From the NCBI GenBank assembly GCA_945883495.1, contig CAMCXS010000046.1:1-46147 (forward strand): 46,147 nt of DNA, in the 5' to 3' direction. A program made the position numbers and the translations under genes. This DNA comes from Akkermansia muciniphila. Its GTDB lineage: Bacteria; Verrucomicrobiota; Verrucomicrobiia; Verrucomicrobiales; DEV007. Below the pieces are notes generated by a model. That model did not search any database, was not told where the DNA came from, and worked only from the letters and a program-made list of their open reading frames with translations. This document shows, piece after piece, positions 6,507 through 15,948 of this stretch; position 1 is the stretch's first letter; each line of letters opens with the position of its first letter.

Positions 6507-7571
6507 ATGAGTCGCCAAAGTATCTATTACTGGAAGTGCGACCGCCCAGCCGCTTTCCACGGCACCGGCGAGAAGCGCGAGGCCGGTCCGGACCTGGAGA
6601 ATCAACTGAGACAAGCCATCGCAGAGGTATTCCCGGGTCAAGCGATCACCCTCGCCGCAGCTGCCGGCCAGGGGAACCACCTCACTTGGAACGTCGATGC
6701 CGGCGATACGGCCCTGTTCGCCCGGGTGGAACATGGCCCGGAACAAGATCAGCAATTGGCGATCGAATCCGCGATCATGGGCTTGGTGGCCGCCACCGGC
6801 GTTCCCGTTCCGAGAATTGCGGCGGTGGACGCGACCCGGCTCCGCGTGCCTTTCGGGTGGCAACTCATGGAGCGCATACCGTTCCCCGATCTGAATCACT
6901 GGTTCAAGGAAGGCAGCCTTGATGAACCAGCCATCGCTCTGAGGATCGGAGAAGCGGTGGCCACTTGGCAAGAAATTAGACCCAACGGCTTCGGACCCTT
7001 CGCCACGGAAGATACCTGTTATCACGCGCGGTACGACAGCTACTTCTCTCTTCGCCTTGAGGACCATTTGCACTTTCTTCAAGATCGCAACTTCATTGAT
7101 CCAGACCGGCGCCGGGAGATCGCGTCGGCCATTCAAGAACATCGCTCGCTGCTAGCGCTGGATCGCGCCTGCCTCGTCCACAAGGATCTCGCGCTCTGGA
7201 ATATTCTGGGCAGCGCGAATCACATCGCCGCGTATATCGACTTCGACGACGCGATTGGCGGCGATCCGATGGATGATCTTTCGTTGTTGGCCTGCTTTCA
7301 CGATCAAGCCTTTCTGCGGAATGCCTTTCACGGCTATACAACGATCCGCCCCCTCCCGGAGGAACATCGCCGCCGTTTCTGGCTGCATCTGCTCCGCAAC
7401 ATGCTCGTCAAGGCGGTGATCCGGGTGGGCGCCGGTTATTTTGAGCGAAGCGATGGCTTCTTTCTGATTCGTTCTGGCGGGAGCGGCGCGGATCTGCGCA
7501 GGATGACCCACGAACGCATCCAGCTAGCGCTCGACGGCTTGGCGACGAACGCGGATCTGACGATTTTATGA
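6507..7571 (+). CDS. APH/choline-kinase-like phosphotransferase
   Basis: A 354-residue kinase of the aminoglycoside phosphotransferase / fructosamine kinase-like fold. The catalytic loop 'HKDLALWNIL' (H.D....N, about residues 225-234) and the metal-binding 'IDFDDA' (about 244-249) are both present; the N-lobe has 'LFARVEHG'. The N-terminal 'SIYYWKCDRPAAFHG' comes before the domain and resembles a conserved extension. Substrate unknown: a sugar or other small alcohol would fit the neighbours (mutarotase upstream, aldolase downstream). The gene is translationally linked on both sides (6-bp gap, then ATGA overlap at 7568). A role in antibiotic resistance is not indicated. Confidence 0.8.
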   Translation: MSRQSIYYWKCDRPAAFHGTGEKREAGPDLENQLRQAIAEVFPGQAITLAAAAGQGNHLTWNVDAGDTALFARVEHGPEQDQQLAIESAIMGLVAATGVPVPRIAAVDATRLRVPFGWQLMERIPFPDLNHWFKEGSLDEPAIALRIGEAVATWQEIRPNGFGPFATEDTCYHARYDSYFSLRLEDHLHFLQDRNFIDPDRRREIASAIQEHRSLLALDRACLVHKDLALWNILGSANHIAAYIDFDDAIGGDPMDDLSLLACFHDQAFLRNAFHGYTTIRPLPEEHRRRFWLHLLRNMLVKAVIRVGAGYFERSDGFFLIRSGGSGADLRRMTHERIQLALDGLATNADLTIL

Positions 7572-8302
7572 ATCCCTCACCGAGTGTTTCCTTGGGCACG
7601 TGGATGTCCCTCGGCTCTCCGGCCATTGCGGAACTTGCCGCTCTGGCCGGATTTCACTGGCTGCTGTTCGATCTCGAGCATGGCTCTGCCACCGAATGCG
7701 CCATTCCCGATCAATTGCGCGCCCTCCGCGGAACCGCCACCCAAGGCATCGTGCGCGTCGGAGCCCCGCACCCGGACGTGATCGCCCGCCTGCTCGACTG
7801 GGGCGCTCACGGGCTGATGGTTCCGCATGTGGACGATGCCGGACAAGCCCAGCGCATCGTCCAGAGCACCCGCTACACGCCGCGAGGTCATCGCGGCTAT
7901 TCGCGGACCGTGCGAGCCTACGACTACGGTCTGAAATCTTCGCAAACTCCGGCGCCGGATCCGGTCGTCATGGCGCAGATCGAAACGGCTCGCGGCGTTC
8001 GCAACGCCCCAGAAATCGCCCAGGTGGACGGCGTCGATGTTCTCTTTGTGGGCCCCGCCGATCTCCAATTCGACCTCACTCACGGCCCGGAAAAGGATGA
8101 TCCACCGGGCGATTTCGCCTTCTGCTTGTCGGCGGTGGTGACGGCCGCAACCGCTTCCGGGAAAGAGGCGGGAATCCTGATCCGTGATCTAGGGGACTTG
8201 CCGTTCTACCTGGATCTGGGATTCACCCGGATCGCGGTGGACTCCGACGTGGCGATTCTTCGCAAAGCCTACCTGCAAACCCTTTCCCCAAATCCCCGCT
8301 AA
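7568..8302 (+). CDS. HpcH/HpaI-family class II aldolase
   Basis: A 244-residue metal-dependent aldolase of the 2-keto-3-deoxy acid (2-dehydro-3-deoxyglucarate / 4-hydroxy-2-oxo-acid) family, which cleaves 2-keto acids to pyruvate plus an aldehyde. Motifs: 'FDLEHG' (residues about 36-41, His base), 'RVGAPHPDVIARLLDWGAHG' (about 62-81), 'PRGHRGYSR', 'MAQIETARGV' (metal-binding Glu) and 'LFVGPADL' (metal-binding Asp). Length is normal. It is co-translated with the kinase upstream (ATGA overlap). Together the three genes suggest a small sugar-acid or hexose catabolic cluster; the exact substrate is open. Confidence 0.85.
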   Translation: MNPSPSVSLGTWMSLGSPAIAELAALAGFHWLLFDLEHGSATECAIPDQLRALRGTATQGIVRVGAPHPDVIARLLDWGAHGLMVPHVDDAGQAQRIVQSTRYTPRGHRGYSRTVRAYDYGLKSSQTPAPDPVVMAQIETARGVRNAPEIAQVDGVDVLFVGPADLQFDLTHGPEKDDPPGDFAFCLSAVVTAATASGKEAGILIRDLGDLPFYLDLGFTRIAVDSDVAILRKAYLQTLSPNPR

Positions 8303-8310
8303 CCCCCACG

Positions 8311-10602
8311 ATGAAGTTCCAGGTTTCCGTAATCCTCGGCCTCGCCTTAGCTGGCTCCGCTTTGGCCTTCGACCCAGCGCAGCTCGATCTCTCCTTGGAG
8401 CCGCCAGTGATCCAGACCCATCCGGGGCCGGAATACGACGACGCCGTCCGGCCCGGGAACATGATCATCGGAATCGACCGGACGCCGAAAGGTCGGCTTT
8501 GGGCCGCTTGGGTGGGGAATGGCGACAGCCCGAACGGCTTTTTCATGCTGGCCAGCAGCGATGATCAAGGCAGAACCTGGTCCAAGCCCCGGCTAGTGAT
8601 TGATCCGACGGATCCACCGAACCTCCCGCAACGCCGCGCCTTGGTCGGCAACCTCTGGACAGATCCGCTGGGCCGTCTCTGGCTGTTCTTCGACCAGAGC
8701 ATGGGATACTTCGATGGCCGTGCCGGAGACTGGTATATTCGCTGCGACAACCCGGACGACGCCACGCCCACTTGGAGCGCTCCGGTCCGCTTTGCCGACG
8801 GCTGCACGCTGAACAAACCGACGGTGCTGGCGAATGGAGATTGGCTTCTTCCTGTGGCCTTGTGGACGCGGGATCGCATCGGACCCGCGAGCCTCAAGGA
8901 AGCCCACAAGGACCTGGACGCGATCCGTATGGCCAACGTCTTTGCGTCAACCGATCAGGGGAAAACCTGGAAGCGCCGCGGCGGAGTGGCCTTCCCAGAG
9001 ACGGATTTCGATGAGCACATGATCGTGGAGCGCCGCGACGGCAGCCTTTGGATGCTCGCCCGGACCAAACATGGCATCAGCGAAAGCGTTTCTTATGATA
9101 AGGGAGCCTCCTGGACGGTGCCGAAGCGCAGCAAAATTCAAAACGTCAGCGCCCGCTTTTTCATCCGACGCCTGGCTTCCGGCAATCTGTTGCTGGTGAA
9201 GAACGGTCCGATTGATGTCCGGCTTCCCCGCCGCTCCAGCATGACCGCTTTTCTGTCAACCGACGACGGCTACAGCTGGGGATCGGGATTGCTTCTCGAT
9301 GACCGCGCCGAGGTATCTTATCCGGATGGATTTCAGGCGCCAGATGGCACGATCCACATTCTTTATGATTGGAACCGCCACACGGACGCGGAGATCCTCC
9401 TCACCAAATTCACCGAAGCCGATATCGCGGCGCAGACCAAAGTGGTGCGCACGCTGGTGAACAAAGCACACTCGCCCAACCTGCATGCGTCCATCAAGCC
9501 GGATCCGAAGTGGATCGCCCAGGCCGCCGAAGACGCGAAGCAGGATTACCAGAGCATTCCCTACGACGGCGTCACGCCAAACAAAATGGTGTGTGACACC
9601 ACCCTTCGTGAACTTCCAGATGGTTCGTGGATTCTTTTTATGCTCGCGGGCGGCGATACCGAGCCATCGCCGCTGAACTACACCGGCGTGACCCGGAGCT
9701 ATGACAAAGGGAAAACTTGGACGCCGCTGGAACCGTTTGATGTTGGCTTCCCGCGCGAGTTCAAGACCAAGGGCCAAGGTCCCACGGAGCTCATGACGAT
9801 CGGACAGCGCTCTTTCCTTTTCTACTCGACGCATTCCCGCCACTGGTCCGATGACTGGCGTTCCTGGTATCTCACCAGCGATGACTCGTTCAAAACCTCG
9901 GGACGGCCCGAAGAGGTTCCCGGACGTCTCCGGTTCCGTACCTTTATCCGGAATCATATCAGAACACGCGATGGGCGCATTCTGCTTCCGTATCAGCATT
10001 ATGTGGGACCGGATGACCAAAAGGATCTTGGGCCGCTGCAACGCGCATTCACGAATCCCCGCAACGGCGTCCTCATGAGTTCCGATGGCGGCAAGACGTG
10101 GAGCGAATATGGGAACGTTCGCCTCACTCCAAACGATCGGTATTTCGGATGGGCGGAGAACAACTTGGTCGAGCTGGCCGACGGCCGGATCGTGATGATC
10201 ATCCGCGCGGACGGGCTCGGCGGCTTGCTCTTCAAGGCGGAATCCCCGGATGGCGGACGCACCTGGCCTGAGTATGCCAGCATTACGACGATTCCCAATC
10301 CAGGCAGCAAAGCAACGCTCTATGGGCTGGGCGGGGACGCCGTGGCTTTGTTGCACAATCCCAACAGCAAGCACCGAAGTCCAATGGCCTTGTGGATCAG
10401 CTTCGATGGCATGAAGACGTGGCCATATCAACGCGTCTTACAGCAAGAAAGCTGTGATGGGCCCAAGGGCCGGATGAATTATCCAGACGGATTCGTCAGC
10501 ACGGACAAACAGTGGCTCCACTTCGCGTTCGATGATAACCGGCATCGCGCCGTCCATTACAGCGCCAAGCTGCCGCCGTTGCCGCAAAGCCAAGCGAAGT
10601 GA
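8311..10602 (+). CDS. Secreted sialidase-fold (BNR/Asp-box) protein with two propeller-like halves
   Basis: A 763-residue protein with a signal peptide (MKFQVSVILGLALAGSALA). Eight Asp-box type motifs (S.D.G.TW) occur near residues 82-90, 211-219, 262-268, 316-323, 463-470, 590-597, 644-652 and 697-704, grouped in two blocks of four. This is about twice the length of a single six-bladed sialidase, so a tandem duplication of the fold is likely. Family knowledge: exo-alpha-sialidases and related glycoside hydrolases, though many Asp-box proteins in this phylum have unknown substrates. It starts 8 bp after the aldolase stop and is followed by the ceramidase-like gene. Confidence 0.8.
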   Translation: MKFQVSVILGLALAGSALAFDPAQLDLSLEPPVIQTHPGPEYDDAVRPGNMIIGIDRTPKGRLWAAWVGNGDSPNGFFMLASSDDQGRTWSKPRLVIDPTDPPNLPQRRALVGNLWTDPLGRLWLFFDQSMGYFDGRAGDWYIRCDNPDDATPTWSAPVRFADGCTLNKPTVLANGDWLLPVALWTRDRIGPASLKEAHKDLDAIRMANVFASTDQGKTWKRRGGVAFPETDFDEHMIVERRDGSLWMLARTKHGISESVSYDKGASWTVPKRSKIQNVSARFFIRRLASGNLLLVKNGPIDVRLPRRSSMTAFLSTDDGYSWGSGLLLDDRAEVSYPDGFQAPDGTIHILYDWNRHTDAEILLTKFTEADIAAQTKVVRTLVNKAHSPNLHASIKPDPKWIAQAAEDAKQDYQSIPYDGVTPNKMVCDTTLRELPDGSWILFMLAGGDTEPSPLNYTGVTRSYDKGKTWTPLEPFDVGFPREFKTKGQGPTELMTIGQRSFLFYSTHSRHWSDDWRSWYLTSDDSFKTSGRPEEVPGRLRFRTFIRNHIRTRDGRILLPYQHYVGPDDQKDLGPLQRAFTNPRNGVLMSSDGGKTWSEYGNVRLTPNDRYFGWAENNLVELADGRIVMIIRADGLGGLLFKAESPDGGRTWPEYASITTIPNPGSKATLYGLGGDAVALLHNPNSKHRSPMALWISFDGMKTWPYQRVLQQESCDGPKGRMNYPDGFVSTDKQWLHFAFDDNRHRAVHYSAKLPPLPQSQAK

Positions 10603-10628
10603 GGTAAGGTGACAGAAACCGCACCGTC

Positions 10629-12044
10629 ATGAGAACCTTCTTCATCTTATGGGTTTGCGTCGGCCTCATTGGAGCGAGTGCGGCCGAGCCCGGTCTGCGC
10701 GCCGGAGCCGCGGCCGTGGACATCACGCCAAAAGAGTTCCCACTGAACATGCCCGGCGGCTTCAGCGCGAATCTTGCGGAAAGCGCCCACGATCCACTGC
10801 ATGCCCGCGCCATGGTACTGGCAAGCGGCGATGTCACCGTCGCCATGGTGGTGATTGATAGCCTCGGCGCGGCTCCGGAAGTGCTCGAAGAAGCCAAAAG
10901 CATCGCCTCCGCCAAAACTGGGATCCCGGCGGAACGGATGCTCATCGCTTCCACGCATACGCACAGCGGCCCCCCGTCGAATGCAACCAGCGGCCCCGCG
11001 CCCGCCGTGGCCTATCGCCCGGTATTGGTCAGTGGCATTGCTGAATCAATTATCCAGGCCCACGGCGCTCTTCAGCCCGCCAAAATCGGAGCCGCCGCGC
11101 ATCCGCTTCCGGATGAAGTTTTCAACCGGCGTTGGTATCTCAAACCGGGACAAATGCCGGTCAATCCGTTCGGCAAACTTGATACCGTCAAGATGAACCC
11201 AGGGACCTCCGCGGACGTGCTCGACCGTCCGGCCGGGCCAACGGATCCGGACATCACGGTAATTTCCGTTCAGGACGCCAAGAGACGGCCTCTCGCACTC
11301 TTCGCGAATTATGCGCTCCACTATGTAGGAGGTATGCCGAAAGCGCAGATTTCCGCCGATTACTTCGGAGAGTTCGCCCGCCTCATGCCCTCGCGTCTCG
11401 GCGCCGGAGCTGGATTCGTGGCCATGATGTCAAACGGCGCCTCCGGGGATATCAACAACATCCCCTTCCTTGTCACCCGCCCCCCGCGCGAACCGTTCGA
11501 GCAATGCCGGATCGTGGCGCAAAAAGCAGCCGATACCGCTTGGCATGCCTCCCGCAAAATCGAATATAACTCCGAAGTTCCACTCGCCATGGTGCAACGC
11601 GAACTCACGCTGAGCTACCGTCGCCCGACGCCTGAACAGCTCGCCGCAGCCAAGACCGTCCTGTCCGTCAAGGCCCCGGAAGAGGTGGATAAATTGCCCC
11701 GCTTGGCGCAGAACTACGCCCGGAGCACCGTCGGCGCGGCGGAGAGGAAAGAAGAAACACTGACCGTCAAACTGCAGGCCATTCGGATCGGAGATTTGGC
11801 GATCTGCGGCATCCCGTTCGAGACCTTCGTGGAGATCGGCCTGGAACTGAAGAAGCGCAGCCCCTTGCCGCAAACCATGGTCATCGGATTGGCCAATGGG
11901 CGGCACGGGTATCTACCAACTCCGGAGCATCACAAGCTGGGCGGTTACGAAACCTGGATCGGAACCAACGTTGTCGAAGAACAAGCCTCGGTAAAGATCG
12001 TCGACAATCTCTTGGAGATGCTGTCGGCACTGACGGAGCGTTGA
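10629..12044 (+). CDS. Secreted neutral/alkaline ceramidase-like hydrolase
   Basis: A 471-residue protein with a signal peptide (MRTFFILWVCVGLIGASAAE). The start of the mature domain 'GAAAVDITP' and the metal-site motif 'STHTHSGP' (about residues 111-118) are the hallmarks of the neutral/alkaline non-lysosomal ceramidase-like family; 'FANYALHYVGG' and 'MSNGASGDINN' further on fit the zinc/active-site region ('..NG..GD'). True ceramidases are longer; short bacterial members are common in this phylum and their amide substrate is not established. Gap to the sialidase gene is 26 bp, so co-expression is likely. Confidence 0.8.
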   Translation: MRTFFILWVCVGLIGASAAEPGLRAGAAAVDITPKEFPLNMPGGFSANLAESAHDPLHARAMVLASGDVTVAMVVIDSLGAAPEVLEEAKSIASAKTGIPAERMLIASTHTHSGPPSNATSGPAPAVAYRPVLVSGIAESIIQAHGALQPAKIGAAAHPLPDEVFNRRWYLKPGQMPVNPFGKLDTVKMNPGTSADVLDRPAGPTDPDITVISVQDAKRRPLALFANYALHYVGGMPKAQISADYFGEFARLMPSRLGAGAGFVAMMSNGASGDINNIPFLVTRPPREPFEQCRIVAQKAADTAWHASRKIEYNSEVPLAMVQRELTLSYRRPTPEQLAAAKTVLSVKAPEEVDKLPRLAQNYARSTVGAAERKEETLTVKLQAIRIGDLAICGIPFETFVEIGLELKKRSPLPQTMVIGLANGRHGYLPTPEHHKLGGYETWIGTNVVEEQASVKIVDNLLEMLSALTER

Positions 12045-12158
12045 GGTCACCAGCCTGCACGGGGAATTGAGCGGTTCCGTCTTTTCCGTCCCTGCTCCCC
12101 GCAGCGGTGGAGGAGAACCTCTAGCTCCCGGACGGGGACGCGCTACATTGGCATCGCG

Positions 12159-13562
12159 ATGACCGCTCGCGCCCTGGCCTGGAACGCCATTTTTCCTCCT
12201 CCTGCCCGCCTCGCGGCGCCTTTGTTGGTGCTCGTGTTTGGCCTGGCGATTCTCTTTTTAAACTATCGCTGGAACTTGGCCGATGACTTGGCGCGCGGCA
12301 GCGCCAGCTTGCGTGCCGAAGCAACCGCGACGGGGCAACGGCTGGCCCGGTTGGGGGGAAATCTCCACACGCCCGGCGGGATCGCGGCGCTTCAGGCAGA
12401 TTTGGCCGTCTCCGTGGCGGCACCGGATTTGGCTCTGGCGGCGTTCGTGGATTCGGATGGCTCCATCCTCGTCAGCTCCGCCCGGGAATTGAGCGGCCGG
12501 GAAGCGCGCCTCACCTTCATGCGAGCGGCCACCAGCCTGATGCAACCGGCTGACGGAGAGCGCGTGATGTTGTCCGAAAACGAAGAACAGCTCTATGCCG
12601 CCTTCCCCACGCAGGGCGCGAATTCTTGGGTAGTCCTGGTTTACGACCGCTCCGCCACGTTAGCCTCCGCTCGAACCGATGCCTTGCGCAGCCTGCAATG
12701 GTCCACTCTGGCTACTGGCGCCCTTTGCCTGGCTCTTTGGGGCGTGCTTCACTATGGTTTCGCCCAGCGCATTGGACGGCTGGCGGAGATGGCGCGGGAG
12801 TTCGCCGGACGCCGCACCCCATTGATCCCCCTCACGGGTGGCGACGAGGTGGCCGATCTTTCCCGCGCCCTCGGTACCATGGCCTCTGCCGTCCTCACCC
12901 ACGAAGCCGAGCGCGCCCGCATGGAAACCCAAATCCTCGAAGCCGGCGAAGCGGAACGGCGCCGCATCGGCCACGAGCTGCACGATGGACTTGGCCAGCG
13001 CCTGACCGCGGTGGCCTTGGCGGTCGATGGCTTGGCGCCCATCCTCGCGGGCCAACCAGAGGGAGCCGCCCGAGCCGGAGAAGCCGCTCGTCAAATCCGG
13101 GAGGCGATCGCGGAAACCCGCCGGCTTTCGCACGGGCTGGCTCCGGTCGGCCTGGAAGCGGGAGGCTTGGCTCAAGCCCTGGAAAACATGGCCGCGGAGA
13201 TCCAATCCGCCGGCGGCGTGCGGGTGGTCTTTGAGACGGATTCTCCCGCGCCCTCCTGCTCCACGAAAGTGGCCACTCAGTTGTTCCGCATCGCCCAGGA
13301 AGGCATCACCAACGCCCTGAAGCACGCCGCGCCTTCGGAAATCCGCGTCGCTCTCCGTGAAAGCCATCGCGCCTTAGTCCTCGAAGTGGAGGACGATGGC
13401 GAAGGCATCACGTTGCCGCTCCCGGCGGCCGGCGCTGGACTTGGGTTGAGTTTGATGCGGCACCGCGCCCAACTCCTGGGAGGCGAGTTGCAACTCTCCA
13501 CGGCCGCCGCCGGGGGGACGCTCTTGCGCTGCGTCGTTCCTTGCGAAAGAGATCCTGCATGA
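12159..13562 (+). CDS. Membrane sensor histidine kinase (NarL-type, HisKA_3)
   Basis: A 467-residue sensor kinase. TM1 is at about residues 13-35, a periplasmic sensor loop at about 36-175, TM2 at about 180-202 and a HAMP-like linker at about 203-255. The dimerisation/phosphoacceptor motif 'RRRIGHELHDGLGQRL' has its likely phospho-His in 'ELHDG' at residue 275. A C-terminal HATPase has an N box 'ITNALKHA', G1 'VEDDGEGI' and G2 'GLGLSLMRHRA'. Its stop overlaps the start of the response regulator (ATGA), so the two form a cognate pair. The sensed signal is unknown; the periplasmic loop has no recognised domain. Confidence 0.9.
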   Translation: MTARALAWNAIFPPPARLAAPLLVLVFGLAILFLNYRWNLADDLARGSASLRAEATATGQRLARLGGNLHTPGGIAALQADLAVSVAAPDLALAAFVDSDGSILVSSARELSGREARLTFMRAATSLMQPADGERVMLSENEEQLYAAFPTQGANSWVVLVYDRSATLASARTDALRSLQWSTLATGALCLALWGVLHYGFAQRIGRLAEMAREFAGRRTPLIPLTGGDEVADLSRALGTMASAVLTHEAERARMETQILEAGEAERRRIGHELHDGLGQRLTAVALAVDGLAPILAGQPEGAARAGEAARQIREAIAETRRLSHGLAPVGLEAGGLAQALENMAAEIQSAGGVRVVFETDSPAPSCSTKVATQLFRIAQEGITNALKHAAPSEIRVALRESHRALVLEVEDDGEGITLPLPAAGAGLGLSLMRHRAQLLGGELQLSTAAAGGTLLRCVVPCERDPA

Positions 13563-14221
13563 ACGCGCATTCCCCAGCTCGGATCGTTCTCGTCGATGAC
13601 CACCCAGTCATGCTCGATGGCTACCGCAACATGCTGGCGAGCCAAGCTGGACTGGAGATCGCCGGCACCGCGACGAACGCGGCCGATGCCCTTACGCAGG
13701 TGGAACGGACCGAGCCGGATCTCGTCGTCACCGATCTCACCTTCCCTGGGCGCAGCGGCCTGGACCTGATCAAAGATCTCACCGCCTTGCGTCCGGACCT
13801 GCGGATCCTCGTGATTTCCATGCACGACGAGACGCTCTGGGCAGAGCGCTGCCTCAAAGCGGGAGCAAAGGGCTACGTCATGAAGGAAAGCGACAGCGCC
13901 ACGATGCTCTCCGCGATCCGCCAGGTTTTGGACGGAGGGATTTACCTCAGTCCGCGTCTCGCCGCCCGGGTCATCAGCGCCTTCGCCAGCCCCCGCCCGC
14001 GAGGATCGGAGAGCTCCCCACTCGAGAAACTCAGCGATCGTGAGTTCGAGGTTTTCCGGCTGTTCGGGGAAGGCCAAACAGCCAAGGAAATCGCCGCCCG
14101 GCTCAATCTCAGCCCCAAAACGGTGGCGGTGCACCGGGATCACATCAAAGAAAAGATGGGCTACCAAACCAGCGCGGAGATGATCCGCGAAGCGGTGCGC
14201 TGGGTGGAGGCTAATGGTTGA
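13559..14221 (+). CDS. NarL/FixJ-family response regulator
   Basis: A 220-residue response regulator. The ATG at 13559 overlaps the kinase stop (ATGA) and is preferred to an in-frame upstream TTG. The receiver domain (about 8-125) has the acidic pocket Asp13-Asp14, phospho-Asp59 in 'VVTDLTFPG' and the conserved Lys in 'GYVMKES' (about 109). The C-terminal LuxR-type helix-turn-helix (about 155-215) reads 'LSDREFEVFRLFGEGQTAKE' followed by 'LNLSPKTVAVHRDHI'. It is expected to regulate transcription on signal from the adjacent kinase; targets are unknown, with the sialidase/ceramidase genes just upstream being candidates only by position. Confidence 0.93.
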   Translation: MNAHSPARIVLVDDHPVMLDGYRNMLASQAGLEIAGTATNAADALTQVERTEPDLVVTDLTFPGRSGLDLIKDLTALRPDLRILVISMHDETLWAERCLKAGAKGYVMKESDSATMLSAIRQVLDGGIYLSPRLAARVISAFASPRPRGSESSPLEKLSDREFEVFRLFGEGQTAKEIAARLNLSPKTVAVHRDHIKEKMGYQTSAEMIREAVRWVEANG

Positions 14222-14249
14222 GGGTTGAGGGGAAATGCCCCAGTCAAAC

Positions 14250-14297
14250 CTCCATCCCTCCATCCCTCCATCCCTCCATCACTCCATCACTCCACCC
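14250..14297. repeat. 8-bp tandem repeat (CTCCATCC)n
   Basis: About six units of CTCCATCC/CTCCATCA lie between the convergent response-regulator and pyruvate-kinase-like genes and run into the stop codon region of the latter. A simple-sequence tract that may vary in length between strains. Confidence 0.8.
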
Positions 14298-15840
14298 CCA
14301 GCAAATGTTCCCACGACCGGAGCGGGCGGAACCGGGCCATTTTTTTGCGTTGGTGTCCCTTCATCCGGGTGAGGACGGCGTCGAGGGTTTTCACCGCTTC
14401 CAGGATGTAAGGCCCCTTGTTGAGCATGACGCATTCGGCCCGCTCGGACATGGCGGCGTCGGTGAGTTCCGCGCGGGAGGGCAGGCCCTTTTTGGCGAGG
14501 GATTCCAAGACTTGGGTGGCCCAAACGACGGGGACGTGGGCGGCTTCGCAAATCCAGAGCAGTTCTTCCTGAACCTCCGCGAGCCGGACCGGACCGAGTT
14601 CCACCGCGAGATCGCCCCGGGCGATCATCACGCCGAGAGGAGCCCGGCAGAGCCCGTGCACAATGATTTCGGGGAGGTTTTGCACCGCAAGCGCGGTTTC
14701 GATCTTGGCGACCACCGCCAAAGGCCGTTCCCGTTTGCGCAGCCTAGCCCGAGAGGCAATCTCTTCGTGCAAGACGTCCATGTCCGCGGCGGATTGGACG
14801 AAGGAATAACCCACGATGTCCGCCTCATGTACGACCACGTCCAGGTGCCGGCGGTCCCTCTCCGTAAGCGCGGGGAGCCGGAGGGGAACATCCAGGACGT
14901 TGATCCCCATATCGCTGCGAAAGCGTTCTCCCTTTTCCTTGGCCACCTGACTGACCGTGAGCAGCGCTCCGCTAGGAAGCTTCCGAGTGACCACGGCACC
15001 GAGGCGGCCTTCGTTGAAAAAGAGCGTGGTCCCCTCCTCCAGCGCGTCCACCACCTCCGGCAGTGAACAGACCGCCTCGAACGGGGCTTGCACCTCTGGC
15101 GGAAGCTGTTGGCGAGCCAACAAGATCTTGTCCCCCACCTTGGCGCGCCGTTCCCCATCCTTGAGCCGGCATTCCGCCGTCCGGGCCCGGGGACCGGTCA
15201 GGTCCATCTCCACCCGCACCTCGCGTCCCGCCGTTTTGGCGGCCGCGCGCACGTTGCGAATCATCTGGCCCCAAAGTTCCGGAGAATCGTGTGCGCAATT
15301 GACCCGGAAACAGGCCACGCCGGCCTCAATCATCCGGCGGCACCAGGTGCGCTCGGTGGCGGCGCTGGCTGGAAGCGTCACCATGATTTGGCTCCCCGAC
15401 GCCCCCGGAGCGCCAAACAACGCTTCCGCGGCTTGCTCAATGCGCTCAACGCCGTGGTAAAAGGTTCCCGGCCCCGGCCAATCCTCGGATTTCGCGGGAC
15501 CATCCGAGCAGCGCGCCAGCGTGGCGCAAACCGCATCCAAGGTGGCCAGGACGCGCGACTCGCATCGTCCCAACGACGACAAACCGCGGAACGCCAAATC
15601 GTCCTGCAAATCTCGAAGATCGCGATGCCGCAAGGCGAGGTAGGCCGCGAGGTTGCGGACGCTCGGGATGGCTTCTTTGGGAATCGGCAGCGCCGCCTCC
15701 CAACGCCCGGCGATCTCGCCACCGCGCGCGGCCACGTCATGGCGCAAGTCCACGACTTGCTTCAGCAAAGTTGAGGGAAGAGAAGGCCGCCGAGTTCCGG
15801 TCACGGAAATTACCGTCCGGCGCGATGGGAACCGCCGCAA
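14287..15840 (-). CDS. Divergent pyruvate-kinase-like protein without the C-terminal domain
   Basis: A 517-residue protein. Residues about 1-145 are an extra N-terminal region without a recognised domain. From about 150 onward the pyruvate-kinase TIM barrel is evident: 'CFRVNCAHDS' (for R.NFSHG), 'LTERDRRHLDVVVHEADIVG', 'VVAKIET' (catalytic Lys), 'MIARGDLAVELG' (metal Asp), 'VVWATQVLESL' and 'PSRAELTDAA'. Changes at usually conserved places include Thr for Lys in the 'DL.GP' motif and Ala for Ser in 'N.SH'. The allosteric PK C-terminal domain is missing: the protein stops soon after 'VMLNKGPYILEAVKTLDAVL'. It may have altered substrate or regulation. Divergent from rimO. Confidence 0.75.
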   Translation of the reverse strand: MRRFPSRRTVISVTGTRRPSLPSTLLKQVVDLRHDVAARGGEIAGRWEAALPIPKEAIPSVRNLAAYLALRHRDLRDLQDDLAFRGLSSLGRCESRVLATLDAVCATLARCSDGPAKSEDWPGPGTFYHGVERIEQAAEALFGAPGASGSQIMVTLPASAATERTWCRRMIEAGVACFRVNCAHDSPELWGQMIRNVRAAAKTAGREVRVEMDLTGPRARTAECRLKDGERRAKVGDKILLARQQLPPEVQAPFEAVCSLPEVVDALEEGTTLFFNEGRLGAVVTRKLPSGALLTVSQVAKEKGERFRSDMGINVLDVPLRLPALTERDRRHLDVVVHEADIVGYSFVQSAADMDVLHEEIASRARLRKRERPLAVVAKIETALAVQNLPEIIVHGLCRAPLGVMIARGDLAVELGPVRLAEVQEELLWICEAAHVPVVWATQVLESLAKKGLPSRAELTDAAMSERAECVMLNKGPYILEAVKTLDAVLTRMKGHQRKKMARFRPLRSWEHLLGVE

Positions 15841-15948
15841 CGCGGATTCTGCGCAACCCCGATCTCATGCTATCTTCCAAATCGGATCCAGGGTGGGTTT
15901 CGTTTGCACACCCCGGAGGATTGCGGCATCTTCGCCCTCCTCTCGCCC

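Noticed and set aside
6507-7571. Aminoglycoside resistance gene
   Set aside because: The kinase fold is shared, but the length, N-terminal extension and the sugar-metabolism neighbours do not point to any aminoglycoside kinase; only a general phosphotransferase call is supported.
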